From Rhizobium sp. Root708 (GTDB taxonomy: Bacteria > Pseudomonadota > Alphaproteobacteria > Rhizobiales > Rhizobiaceae): DNA of 64,000 bases. Shown here piece by piece: positions 34,794 to 42,397 of the stretch (the first letter of the stretch is position 1; each line of letters begins with the position of its first letter). A program made the translations under genes and the position numbers. The stretch spans positions 208,938 to 272,937 of the forward strand of contig NZ_LMHV01000043.1 in assembly GCF_001429725.1 (NCBI RefSeq), read 5' to 3'. The notes under the pieces are model-generated. The model was not told the DNA's origin. It did no database searches and saw only the letters and a program-made list of their open reading frames with translations.

Positions 34794-35753
34794 ATGTCTG
34801 CAGCAATCCCCGATCACATGAACCCGAAGCGCTCGTTCCAGGCGCTGATCCTGACGCTCCATAACTACTGGGCGGACAAGGGTTGTGCGGTGCTGCAGCC
34901 TTACGACATGGAGGTTGGCGCCGGTACGTTCCACCCGGCAACGACGCTTCGCGCGCTCGGTCCGAAGCCCTGGAAGGCGGCCTATGTGCAGCCGTCGCGT
35001 CGTCCGTCGGATGGCCGCTACGGTGAGAACCCGAACCGCCTGCAGCACTATTATCAGTATCAGGTCATCCTGAAGCCGAACCCGCCGAACCTGCAGGAAC
35101 TCTATCTCGGCTCGCTGGCGGCGATCGGCCTCGATCCGCTGCTGCACGATGTTCGGTTTGTCGAAGACGACTGGGAAAGCCCGACGCTCGGCGCCTGGGG
35201 TCTCGGCTGGGAGTGCTGGTGCGACGGCATGGAAGTGTCGCAGTTCACCTATTTCCAGCAGGTCTGCGGCCTCGAATGCTCGCCTGTCGCGGGCGAGTTG
35301 ACCTACGGTCTCGAGCGCCTCGCCATGTACGTGCAGGGTGTCGATAACGTCTACGACCTGAACTTCAACGGCCGCGAAGGCGACGAGAAGATCAGCTACG
35401 GCGACGTCTTCCTGCAGGCCGAACAGGAATATTCGCGCCACAACTTCGAATACGCCAATACGGAAATGCTGCATCGCCACTTCATCGATGCTGAAAAGGA
35501 ATGCCAGGCGCTTCTCGCCGCCGGCGCACCCGGCGACAGCGACAACCAGAAGCTTCACAAGTGCGTCTTCCCGGCCTACGACCAGTGCATCAAGGCGTCA
35601 CACGTCTTCAATCTGCTGGATGCCCGCGGCGTGATCTCGGTCACCGAGCGCCAGAGCTACATCCTGCGGGTGCGGACGCTGGCAAAGGCCTGCGGCGAAG
35701 CCTTCCTGCTGACGGATGCGGGTGGCGTGAACCTGGCGAAGACTGCCGCCTGA
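34794..35753 (+). CDS. glyQ: glycyl-tRNA synthetase alpha subunit
   Basis: A 319-residue catalytic subunit of the (alpha-beta)2 bacterial glycyl-tRNA synthetase, beginning SFQALILTLHNYWADKGCAVLQPYDMEVGAGTFHP, with the class II elements YVQPSRRPSDGRYGENPNR and GWECWCDGMEVSQFTYFQQ. Its partner glyS is in this window but 11.5 kb away and on the other strand. A hairpin with the stop codon in its loop ends the gene. Confidence 0.97.
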   Translation: MSAAIPDHMNPKRSFQALILTLHNYWADKGCAVLQPYDMEVGAGTFHPATTLRALGPKPWKAAYVQPSRRPSDGRYGENPNRLQHYYQYQVILKPNPPNLQELYLGSLAAIGLDPLLHDVRFVEDDWESPTLGAWGLGWECWCDGMEVSQFTYFQQVCGLECSPVAGELTYGLERLAMYVQGVDNVYDLNFNGREGDEKISYGDVFLQAEQEYSRHNFEYANTEMLHRHFIDAEKECQALLAAGAPGDSDNQKLHKCVFPAYDQCIKASHVFNLLDARGVISVTERQSYILRVRTLAKACGEAFLLTDAGGVNLAKTAA

Positions 35754-35765
35754 AACGCGGCAGTC
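35741..35765. terminator. hairpin spanning the glyQ stop codon
   Basis: GACTGCCGC and GCGGCAGTC form a perfect 9-bp stem; the TGA of glyQ is in the 7-base loop. There is no T-tract. It may act as a weak bidirectional terminator between glyQ and the small minus-strand frame. Confidence 0.5.
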
Positions 35766-35880
35766 AGTGGCGTCGATCGTTTTTGACTTCGACGCGGCGC
35801 TCTACCGGCCGAGCCATGTTCCGAACGAAAAAGTACGATGCGATAGCCAGTGCGTTGAGCAGGAAAATGACTGCGCTCAT
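35764..35880 (-). CDS. putative 38-residue membrane peptide
   Basis: A short open frame, MSAVIFLLNALAIASYFFVR followed by a basic tail (NMARPVERRVEVKNDRRH), looks like a single-span membrane peptide with a positive cytoplasmic end. It is the only coding candidate in the 337-bp gap between glyQ and lemA. The larger open frame on this strand (to 36666) runs antisense through lemA and is not credible. No strong ribosome-binding site is visible. Confidence is low. Confidence 0.35.
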   Translation of the reverse strand: MSAVIFLLNALAIASYFFVRNMARPVERRVEVKNDRRH

Positions 35881-36090
35881 GGTCCGAATGATCCTCGTCG
35901 CAAGTTTCTCATGCACGCCGTGTTTTGACGTGCAGGGTGAAGATAGGGCTGTGAGCTGTGCGGCGGTATCGTGATTTTTGACTACCCCGTTGGTATTGAC
36001 CTTAGGAATACGCCCGAAATGCGGGATGACAATCTGCGGTAACCCGCATAGTCTCCCGGCATACTTTCGGTCGTTGCGGGGGATTCGCGA

Positions 36091-36642
36091 ATGTATGTTA
36101 TTCTTGGGCTTATTGTCCTTATCGCGCTTTATGCCGTCGTCATTTACAACGGCCTCGTTCGCGCCCGGCAGATGGCCGAGGAGGCCTGGTCCGGCATCGA
36201 TGTGCAGCTGAAACGCCGCGCCGACCTGATCCCCAATCTGATCGAGACCGTCAAGGGTTATGCCACCCACGAAAAGACCACGCTCGAAGAGGTGGTCAAG
36301 CTGCGAAACCAGGCCCAGGCCGTTCCCGCAGGCGATGTCGCCGGCCGCGCGCAGGCGGAAGGCCTGCTTGGTGCGGCCCTCGGACGCGTCCTTGCCCTCG
36401 CCGAAGCCTACCCCGATCTGAAGGCCAACGAGAATTTCCGTGAGCTGCAGACTTCGCTCGAGACCATGGAAAGCGAAATCCAGATGGCCCGCCGCTACTA
36501 CAACGGCGCCGCCCGCGACCTGAACGTCAAGGTCGAAAGCTTCCCCTCCAATCTGGTCGCCGGCCAGTTCGGCTTCCAGAAGCGCGATTATTTCGAGATC
36601 ACCAACGAAGCCGATCGCGCCGTCCCGACCGTAAAGTTCTGA
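36091..36642 (+). CDS. lemA: LemA-family membrane protein
   Basis: A 183-residue protein with an N-terminal membrane helix (MYVILGLIVLIALYAVVIYNGLVRA) and a helical periplasmic or cytoplasmic domain with the LemA motifs AWSGIDVQLKRRADLIPNLIETVKGYA and a C-terminal FGFQKRDYFE. LemA proteins usually pair with DUF2207 or TPM-domain proteins; here the DUF2207 partner is two genes downstream, separated by aroA. Function is not known with certainty. Confidence 0.93.
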   Translation: MYVILGLIVLIALYAVVIYNGLVRARQMAEEAWSGIDVQLKRRADLIPNLIETVKGYATHEKTTLEEVVKLRNQAQAVPAGDVAGRAQAEGLLGAALGRVLALAEAYPDLKANENFRELQTSLETMESEIQMARRYYNGAARDLNVKVESFPSNLVAGQFGFQKRDYFEITNEADRAVPTVKF

Positions 36643-36735
36643 CATCCGCCATTTGTCTTTGCGCAAAAGCTGCTATGAGCAGGGCATGATCGTGGCCTGA
36701 TATGGCCGTTGCGCAAAGACGGAAAAGACAAGGTA

Positions 36736-37995
36736 ATGAGTAAAGACAAGCTCACCATCATCCCGGCGGCCAAGCCGCTGTCCGGTCGCGCCGTACCTCC
36801 CGGCTCGAAGTCGATCACCAACCGCGCGCTGCTTCTGGCCGGTCTCGCCAAGGGCACCAGCCGGCTGACCGGCGCGCTGAAGAGCGATGACACGCGCTAT
36901 ATGGCCGAAGCTCTGCGCGCCATGGGCGTGACGGTGGACGAGCCCGATGCGACGACCTTCGTCGTCACCAGCTCAGGCGAGCTCAAGTCTCCGACCGCGC
37001 CGCTTTTTCTCGGCAATGCCGGCACCGCCACCCGCTTTCTCACGGCAGCGCTGGCTCTCGGCCATGGCCGCTATGTGGTCGATGGCGACGAGCACATGCG
37101 CAAGCGCCCGATCAAGCCGCTGGTCGATGCCCTGAAGTCGCTCGGCGTCGCGATCGAGGCGCCGACTGGCTGCCCGCCCGTTACGATCGATGCCACCGGC
37201 CGCTTCGCCAGCAACAAGGTCGTCATCGATGCCGGCCTCTCCAGCCAGTATGTCTCCGCCCTGCAGATGGCGGCTGCCTGCGGCTCCCAGCCTTTCACCA
37301 TCGAACTTGCCGGCGCCGATATCGGCGCGCGCGGCTATATCGATCTGACGCTGGCCGCCATGCGCGCCTTCGGCGCCAAGGTCACGCAGCCGACGCCGTC
37401 GTCCTGGGTGATCGAGCCGACCGGCTACACCGCCACAGATTTCGTCGTCGAGCCCGATGCCTCCGCCGCCACCTATCTCTGGGCCGCCGAAGTGCTGACC
37501 AAGGGGGCGATCGACCTCGGCGTCGCCAATGAGGATTTCACCCAGCCGGATGCCAAGGCATACGACGTCATCAGCCAGTTCCCGCATCTTCCCGCCGAAA
37601 TCGACGGCTCGCAGATGCAGGATGCGGTGCCGACCATCGCCGTGCTGGCCGCCTTCAACGAGACTCCGGTGCGCTTCGTCGGCATCGCCAATCTGCGCGT
37701 CAAGGAATGCGATCGCATCCACGCCGTCTCGACCGGCCTTAACAACATCCGAGCGGGCCTTGCCACCGAAGACGGTGACGACCTGATCGTCGCCTCCGAC
37801 CCGGCTTTGGCTGGCCAGCATCTGCCCGCCAATATCAACACCTTCGCCGATCACCGCATCGCCATGAGCTTCGCGCTTGCCGGCCTGAAGATCGACGGCA
37901 TCACCATTCTGGATCCGGATTGCGTCGGCAAGACCTTCCCGTCCTATTGGCGGACGCTGGCGGGACTTGGCGTGACCTACGCGGATGAGGACTGA
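36736..37995 (+). CDS. aroA: 3-phosphoshikimate 1-carboxyvinyltransferase (EPSP synthase), class I-like
   Basis: A 419-residue shikimate-pathway enzyme joining shikimate 3-phosphate and PEP. Motifs are of class I type: PPGSKSITNRALL at the N-terminus, SSQYVSALQMAA in the middle and RVKECDR near residue 315, rather than the GDKS..HR and SAQVKS of the class II (CP4-like) AroA usual in Agrobacterium and Rhizobium. The PEP-site loop is GNAGTATRFL: Gly96 and Thr97 (E. coli numbering) are kept but Pro101 is Phe. I chose ATG 36736, downstream of an AAGGTA. It lies between lemA and DUF2207, not with cmk-rpsA as canonical rhizobial aroA does, so it is probably a second copy. Confidence 0.9.
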   Translation: MSKDKLTIIPAAKPLSGRAVPPGSKSITNRALLLAGLAKGTSRLTGALKSDDTRYMAEALRAMGVTVDEPDATTFVVTSSGELKSPTAPLFLGNAGTATRFLTAALALGHGRYVVDGDEHMRKRPIKPLVDALKSLGVAIEAPTGCPPVTIDATGRFASNKVVIDAGLSSQYVSALQMAAACGSQPFTIELAGADIGARGYIDLTLAAMRAFGAKVTQPTPSSWVIEPTGYTATDFVVEPDASAATYLWAAEVLTKGAIDLGVANEDFTQPDAKAYDVISQFPHLPAEIDGSQMQDAVPTIAVLAAFNETPVRFVGIANLRVKECDRIHAVSTGLNNIRAGLATEDGDDLIVASDPALAGQHLPANINTFADHRIAMSFALAGLKIDGITILDPDCVGKTFPSYWRTLAGLGVTYADED

Positions 37996-38036
37996 CACTA
38001 TCTGAGGCGGCGGGAAGCCGCGGGCGGGGGAATGGA

Positions 38037-39989
38037 ATGATCCGGCGGCTTCTCGGTTTTTGCTTTGCACTGCTTCTGCTGCTAGCCGCTGGCCCGTCTC
38101 TGGCCAGAGAGGTCATCAATTCGTTTGCCTCCGACATCGTGCTCGACAAGAGCGGTTCGATGACGGTCACGGAAACGATCTCCGTCAATGCCGAGGGCAA
38201 CCGCATCCGGCGCGGCATCTTTCGCGACTTTCCGCTGGCGATGAAGAATGCCGACGGCCGTACCATTCGCGTCGATTTCGACGTCGTCTCGGTCAAGCGT
38301 GACGGGCGCGACGAACCGTGGCACACCGAATCCATCACCGGTGGCATTCGCATATACGCCGGGTCCGAAGACGTCATGCTGAGCTATGGCCGGCATCAGT
38401 ACGACATCACCTACCGCACCAACAGGCAGATCCGTTACTTCCCCGACCACGACGAACTCTATTGGAACGTCACCGGCAACGGCTGGATCTTCCCGATCAT
38501 GGCGGCGACGGCCTCCGTAAAACTTCCCGAGGGCGTGCGCTCCATCGACACAGCCTTCTTCACCGGCCCGCTTGGCTCCACCGACCGGAACGCGCGTGTT
38601 TCCACAAGCGGCGATCGTCTGGTGTTTACAGCCACGCAGCCGCTGGATGCCGGTGAAGGATTGACGATCGCGGTCAAGATGCCGAAGGGTTCGATCGATC
38701 CTCCGAGCGACGCGGACACCAAGCGCTGGTGGCTGAGCGACAATCGCGACTATCTCATTGGCTTCGGCGGCCTGATCCTGGTCTTTCTCTATTACACGCG
38801 CTCCTGGCTGAAGGTCGGCCGCGATCCGGTGCGCGGCGTCGTCGTGCCGCGCTGGGACCCGCCAGAGGGAATCTCGCCGGCGCTGGTCAACTACATCGAC
38901 AATCGCGGTTTTTCCGGTCAGGGCTGGACGGCGCTCTCGGCAACGGCGCTCAATCTCGCGGTGCGCGGCTATGTCGTGCTTGAGGACTTGAAGAACTCGA
39001 TCATCATCCGCCGCACCGACAAGCCTGTTGGCAAGGAAAAGCTGGAAGCGGGCGAGACGAGCCTGCTGAACGCCGTCGGCAGCAAGGGATCGCTCACCAT
39101 CGACAAGGCGAACGGCCAGCGCGTGAAATCGGCCGGCGAGAGCTTCCGCTCGGCGATCGAGCGCGAGCACCGTGGCAAATACTACAACTCCAATTCAGGC
39201 TACACGGTCGGCGGCATTATCCTCAGTGCGGTGGCACTGATCGCTCTCTTCGTCTTCGGCACCCTGGAGCCCGATGCGATCGCCCTGATGGTGATCCCCA
39301 TCATCGTTACCGTTTTCGTCTCGATCTTCATCGGCAATATCGCGAAGTCGTTTCGCCCGGGCGGCTCGCTGGGCGGCAAGATCGTGGCGGTGATCACGAT
39401 TGTCATCGTGGCTTTCATCGGCTTCAGCATCCTCTCGAGCCTGGGACTTGCCCTGTTCTCGTCGCTGATGGAACTTCATGAAACGCCGATGCTGTTTGCG
39501 ATCGGGGGCATCGTGTTGTTGAACGTGCTCTACGTCTTCATCATGGGAGCGCCGACGCCGCTCGGCGCGAAGCTGATGGATGGCATCGACGGCCTGCGCC
39601 AGTATCTGACGCTCGCCGAAAAGGACCGCATGAACATGGCGGGCGCACCGGAAATGTCGCCACAGCATTTCGAAAAGCTGCTGCCTTATGCCGTCGCCCT
39701 CGGTGTCGAGAAGCCATGGAGCCGGACCTTCGAACTCTGGCTCGCGGCGGCCGCGGCAGGGGTCGCCGGTGCTGCCGCCTATCATCCCGGCTGGTATTCC
39801 GGCAACTTCAGCGGCGGCAATTTTTCCGACCGCATCGGCGGCTTCTCGTCGTCGATGGCCTCGACCATCGCCTCCACGCTGCCAAGCCCGCCGCCCAGTT
39901 CCTCTTCGGCCTTCTCCGGCGGCAGCGATGGTGGTGGCGGCGGCTCCTCCGGAGGCGGCGGCGGCGGCGGTGGCGGCGGGGGCTGGTAA
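38037..39989 (+). CDS. DUF2207 domain membrane protein
   Basis: A 650-residue envelope protein: a signal peptide (RLLGFCFALLLLLAAGPSLARE), an extracytoplasmic DUF2207 beta-domain (about residues 23-225; SDIVLDKSGSMTVTETI, GIFRDFPL), a membrane helix at about 240-258, a cytoplasmic section, a cluster of helices at about 388-510, and a C-terminal tail of Ser then about 20 Gly ending in Trp. This is the standard architecture of LemA partners. It begins 41 bp after aroA. The tail is encoded by a GGC/GGT-rich repeat prone to slippage. Confidence 0.93.
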   Translation: MIRRLLGFCFALLLLLAAGPSLAREVINSFASDIVLDKSGSMTVTETISVNAEGNRIRRGIFRDFPLAMKNADGRTIRVDFDVVSVKRDGRDEPWHTESITGGIRIYAGSEDVMLSYGRHQYDITYRTNRQIRYFPDHDELYWNVTGNGWIFPIMAATASVKLPEGVRSIDTAFFTGPLGSTDRNARVSTSGDRLVFTATQPLDAGEGLTIAVKMPKGSIDPPSDADTKRWWLSDNRDYLIGFGGLILVFLYYTRSWLKVGRDPVRGVVVPRWDPPEGISPALVNYIDNRGFSGQGWTALSATALNLAVRGYVVLEDLKNSIIIRRTDKPVGKEKLEAGETSLLNAVGSKGSLTIDKANGQRVKSAGESFRSAIEREHRGKYYNSNSGYTVGGIILSAVALIALFVFGTLEPDAIALMVIPIIVTVFVSIFIGNIAKSFRPGGSLGGKIVAVITIVIVAFIGFSILSSLGLALFSSLMELHETPMLFAIGGIVLLNVLYVFIMGAPTPLGAKLMDGIDGLRQYLTLAEKDRMNMAGAPEMSPQHFEKLLPYAVALGVEKPWSRTFELWLAAAAAGVAGAAAYHPGWYSGNFSGGNFSDRIGGFSSSMASTIASTLPSPPPSSSSAFSGGSDGGGGGSSGGGGGGGGGGGW

Positions 39990-40011
39990 GCCTTTCATGC
40001 GTGCCGCAGGA

Positions 40012-40073
40012 AAGCGTTCTCGCCTGCCGCGACAAGCATTCTCGCTTGACCCGGGCAAGCATTCTGCTTGACC
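40012..40073. repeat. three imperfect 22-23-bp tandem repeats upstream of purD
   Basis: AAGCGTTCTCGCCTGCC..., AAGCATTCTCGCTTGACC... and AAGCATTCTGCTTGACC follow each other directly at 40012, 40034 and 40057. Units two and three each contain a small dyad CAAGC-(5 or 6 bases)-GCTTG. They lie between the DUF2207 stop and purD (start 40124), in the likely purD leader. Confidence 0.7.
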
Positions 40074-40123
40074 TTTCGGCCCGCTCCCCTTAACCGCCAG
40101 ACGGAAACGCGAAAGGGACGGGC

Positions 40124-41395
40124 ATGAAGGTTCTGTTGATCGGATCGGGCGGACGCGAGCACGCATTGGCCTGGAAGCTGGCGCAATCGCCCCTCATGAC
40201 GGAATTCTACGCCGCACCCGGCAATCCTGGTATCGCCGAGCATGCGACGCTCGTCGCCGTCAACACCGAGGATAACGACGCCGTCGTTTCTTTCTGCAAG
40301 GAAAATGCGATCGATTTCGTCGTCGTCGGCCCGGAAGCGCCTCTGGTCGCAGGCCTGAGCGATGCGCTGCGCGCGGCAGGCTTTGCTGTCTTCGGCCCCT
40401 CCGCAGCTGCCGCTCAGCTCGAAGGCTCCAAGGGCTTCACCAAGGATATCTGCGCCCGCTACGATATTCCGACCGGCGCCTACCAGCGCTTCAACAATGC
40501 CCCGAAGGCCAAGGCCTATATCCGCCAGCAGGGCGCCCCGATCGTCGTCAAGGCCGATGGCCTCGCCGCTGGCAAGGGTGTGACCGTTGCCATGACAATC
40601 GATGAGGCGCTTGCCGCCGTCGACGATTGCTTCGAGGGCGCCTTCGGTGCCGCCGGTGCCGAAGTCGTGGTCGAAGCCTATCTCGATGGCGAGGAAGCAA
40701 GCTTCTTCTGCCTCTGCGACGGCAAGCATGTCCTGCCGCTCGCCACAGCCCAGGATCACAAGCGGGTGGGCGAGGGCGATACCGGCCCGAACACTGGCGG
40801 CATGGGCGCCTATTCGCCGGCGCCTGTCATGACGCCTGAGATGGTCGAGCGCACGATGAAGGAAATCATCGAGCCGACGATGCGCGGCATGGCCGAAAGC
40901 GGCTATCCCTTCTCCGGCGTTTTCTTCGCCGGCCTGATGATCACAGCCAAGGGTCCCGAGCTGATCGAATACAATGTCCGCTTCGGCGATCCCGAATGCC
41001 AGGTGCTGGTGATGCGCCTGAAGAGCGACTTGCTGCCGATCCTCTACGCCACCGCGACAGGCACCCTCGATCAGGTGTCCGCCGAATGGACGGATGATCC
41101 GGCGCTGACCGTCGTCATGGCATCGAAGGGCTATCCTGGTTCCTACGACAAGAACACGCCGATCGGTCACGTCCCGGAAGCAGGCGAGGGCGCCAAGGTG
41201 TTCCATGCCGGCACAGCCCTGAAGGACGGAGCGCTGGTCGCAACCGGCGGCCGCGTCCTGAACGTCACGGCCACGGGCAAGACCGTCGGCGAGGCGCAAG
41301 CGCGTGCCTATGCGCTGCTCGACAAGGTCGACTGGGACAACGGCTTCTGCCGCCGCGACATCGGCTGGCAGGCGATCAAGCGCGAAAAAGCGTGA
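40124..41395 (+). CDS. purD: phosphoribosylamine-glycine ligase (GAR synthetase)
   Basis: A 423-residue ATP-grasp enzyme of purine synthesis. It has the PurD N-terminus MKVLLIGSGGREHALAWKLA, VVGPEAPL, the ATP-grasp GSKGFTKDI and VKADGLAAGKGV, and the metal site NTGGMGAYSPAP and EYNVRFGDPECQ. The length is normal. It appears to be a single-gene unit, with tandem repeats upstream and about 100 bp before the next gene. Confidence 0.98.
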   Translation: MKVLLIGSGGREHALAWKLAQSPLMTEFYAAPGNPGIAEHATLVAVNTEDNDAVVSFCKENAIDFVVVGPEAPLVAGLSDALRAAGFAVFGPSAAAAQLEGSKGFTKDICARYDIPTGAYQRFNNAPKAKAYIRQQGAPIVVKADGLAAGKGVTVAMTIDEALAAVDDCFEGAFGAAGAEVVVEAYLDGEEASFFCLCDGKHVLPLATAQDHKRVGEGDTGPNTGGMGAYSPAPVMTPEMVERTMKEIIEPTMRGMAESGYPFSGVFFAGLMITAKGPELIEYNVRFGDPECQVLVMRLKSDLLPILYATATGTLDQVSAEWTDDPALTVVMASKGYPGSYDKNTPIGHVPEAGEGAKVFHAGTALKDGALVATGGRVLNVTATGKTVGEAQARAYALLDKVDWDNGFCRRDIGWQAIKREKA

Positions 41396-41498
41396 GCAAA
41401 CCCTAAATCGGGTCAGTTCTCTAAATTTTTACCCTTTCCCCTGACGGGATGGAAACAAAGCCGCGTTAGTCTCTTCTCAACGTGAGACGGAGAGTTCC

Positions 41499-41963
41499 AT
41501 GCGTCAGGTCATTTTGAGTGCGATAGCTGTGTTTGCGGCGGGCTCTGCCTTTGCCTCTTCGATCGAGGTGGTCGGCAAGGACACGCGCACCAACGCCGGT
41601 AGCATCAGCCAGGAAAGCTGCCAGAGCTGCCCGCCGCTTGCGTCCGTCGAGCGCAAGAAGGATTACACCGTCCCGACGCTCGCGACCGGTTCGCTGCAAT
41701 CCTCGGAAATCCGCGATGTCGATGGCCAGAAGAAGCTTTACCGCACCGAAGGCTGGATGGGCGGCTCGCCGGTCGTTTTCGTGACCAAAGCCCCCACCGA
41801 GTCCATGACGGCGGCGACGCAGCCGGCCGACAACATCGACCGTGCCTCGACGACGGCCGCGGTCGTTGGTGGCGACGTCAAGCCGGTTGCGGCAGGCGTG
41901 GCAGGTGGACCGATGGAACAAACGGCGCCGCTAGACGTTTCAAAGTTTGAGCTTCGGCCCTGA
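41499..41963 (+). CDS. small secreted protein, HPE1-like
   Basis: A 154-residue exported protein with a Sec signal peptide (MRQVILSAIAVFAAGSAFAS). The mature part contains SCQSCPPL, a CxxC that could form a disulfide or bind metal, and EGWMGGSPVVFVTK; the C-terminal third is Ala/Thr-rich and low in complexity. The pattern matches rhizobial proteins annotated as plant virulence effector HPE1-like. I recall that match from family knowledge and cannot confirm it here, and an effector role is not shown. Strong hairpins follow the gene. Confidence 0.75.
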   Translation: MRQVILSAIAVFAAGSAFASSIEVVGKDTRTNAGSISQESCQSCPPLASVERKKDYTVPTLATGSLQSSEIRDVDGQKKLYRTEGWMGGSPVVFVTKAPTESMTAATQPADNIDRASTTAAVVGGDVKPVAAGVAGGPMEQTAPLDVSKFELRP

Positions 41964-42010
41964 TATCCAGTTCCCTGCCCCAGCCTGACCAAAGTTTCGG
42001 TCAACCGGGG

Positions 42011-42064
42011 TCCACCCCCGCGGTGGATAAAATGCGTCCCTGAGAGAAGCAGGGGCGCATTTTT
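42011..42064 (+). terminator. double hairpin terminator
   Basis: First TCCACC-CCCGC-GGTGGA, then AAAATGCG(T)CCCTG-AGAGAAG-CAGGG(G)CGCATTTT, a 13-bp stem with one mismatch running into T4. It ends the small secreted-protein gene and, being symmetric, also the minus-strand small gene whose stop is at 42070. Confidence 0.88.
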
Positions 42065-42069
42065 CGTTT

Positions 42070-42297
42070 CTAGTGCGCCTTGCCGAAAGGCGTGCTCCCG
42101 AAGCTCGGCGAGAGCAGTCGGACAAGTGCCTGCAATCCGCGCAATGCGTTCGACCAATGCGAAAGTCGCTTGATCTCCGGCGTCTCGGCGGCTACCGCCT
42201 CTTCAATTTCGAAAGGCGTCAGATCGGCAATCGGTTCCGGCGGAGAGGAATAGATGCGCCCCTGGTCCAGGGAAAGAATGGTCAGCGTCGTAATCAT
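42070..42297 (-). CDS. hypothetical 75-residue protein
   Basis: A short protein (MITTLTILSLDQGRIYSS...) with an acidic centre (DLTPFEIEEAVAAETPEI) and a more hydrophobic, basic C-terminal third. GGGAGAC precedes the ATG at a good distance, and a terminator follows its stop. No family is recognised. It is 100 bp downstream of the winged-helix/TPR regulator on the same strand and may be its operon partner. The frame stays open to 42441, but the upstream part lacks a ribosome-binding site. Confidence 0.55.
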   Translation of the reverse strand: MITTLTILSLDQGRIYSSPPEPIADLTPFEIEEAVAAETPEIKRLSHWSNALRGLQALVRLLSPSFGSTPFGKAH

Positions 42298-42397
42298 GGC
42301 CGTCTCCCACTTGCGGTTTCGCTGTGGGATGCAGTCTCGTCCCGTCACGGCATTCCGGTCCTGAAGCGATCGGGAAAAGTTCCGAAACGATCCGAAA

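Noticed and set aside
35764..36666. 300-codon minus-strand frame across lemA
   Set aside because: It is antisense to a firm lemA; only the last 38 codons, outside lemA, are worth keeping as a weak candidate.
39900..39990. GGC-rich repeat at the end of the DUF2207 gene as a mobile or CRISPR-like repeat
   Set aside because: It simply encodes the poly-Gly tail that is normal for this family.
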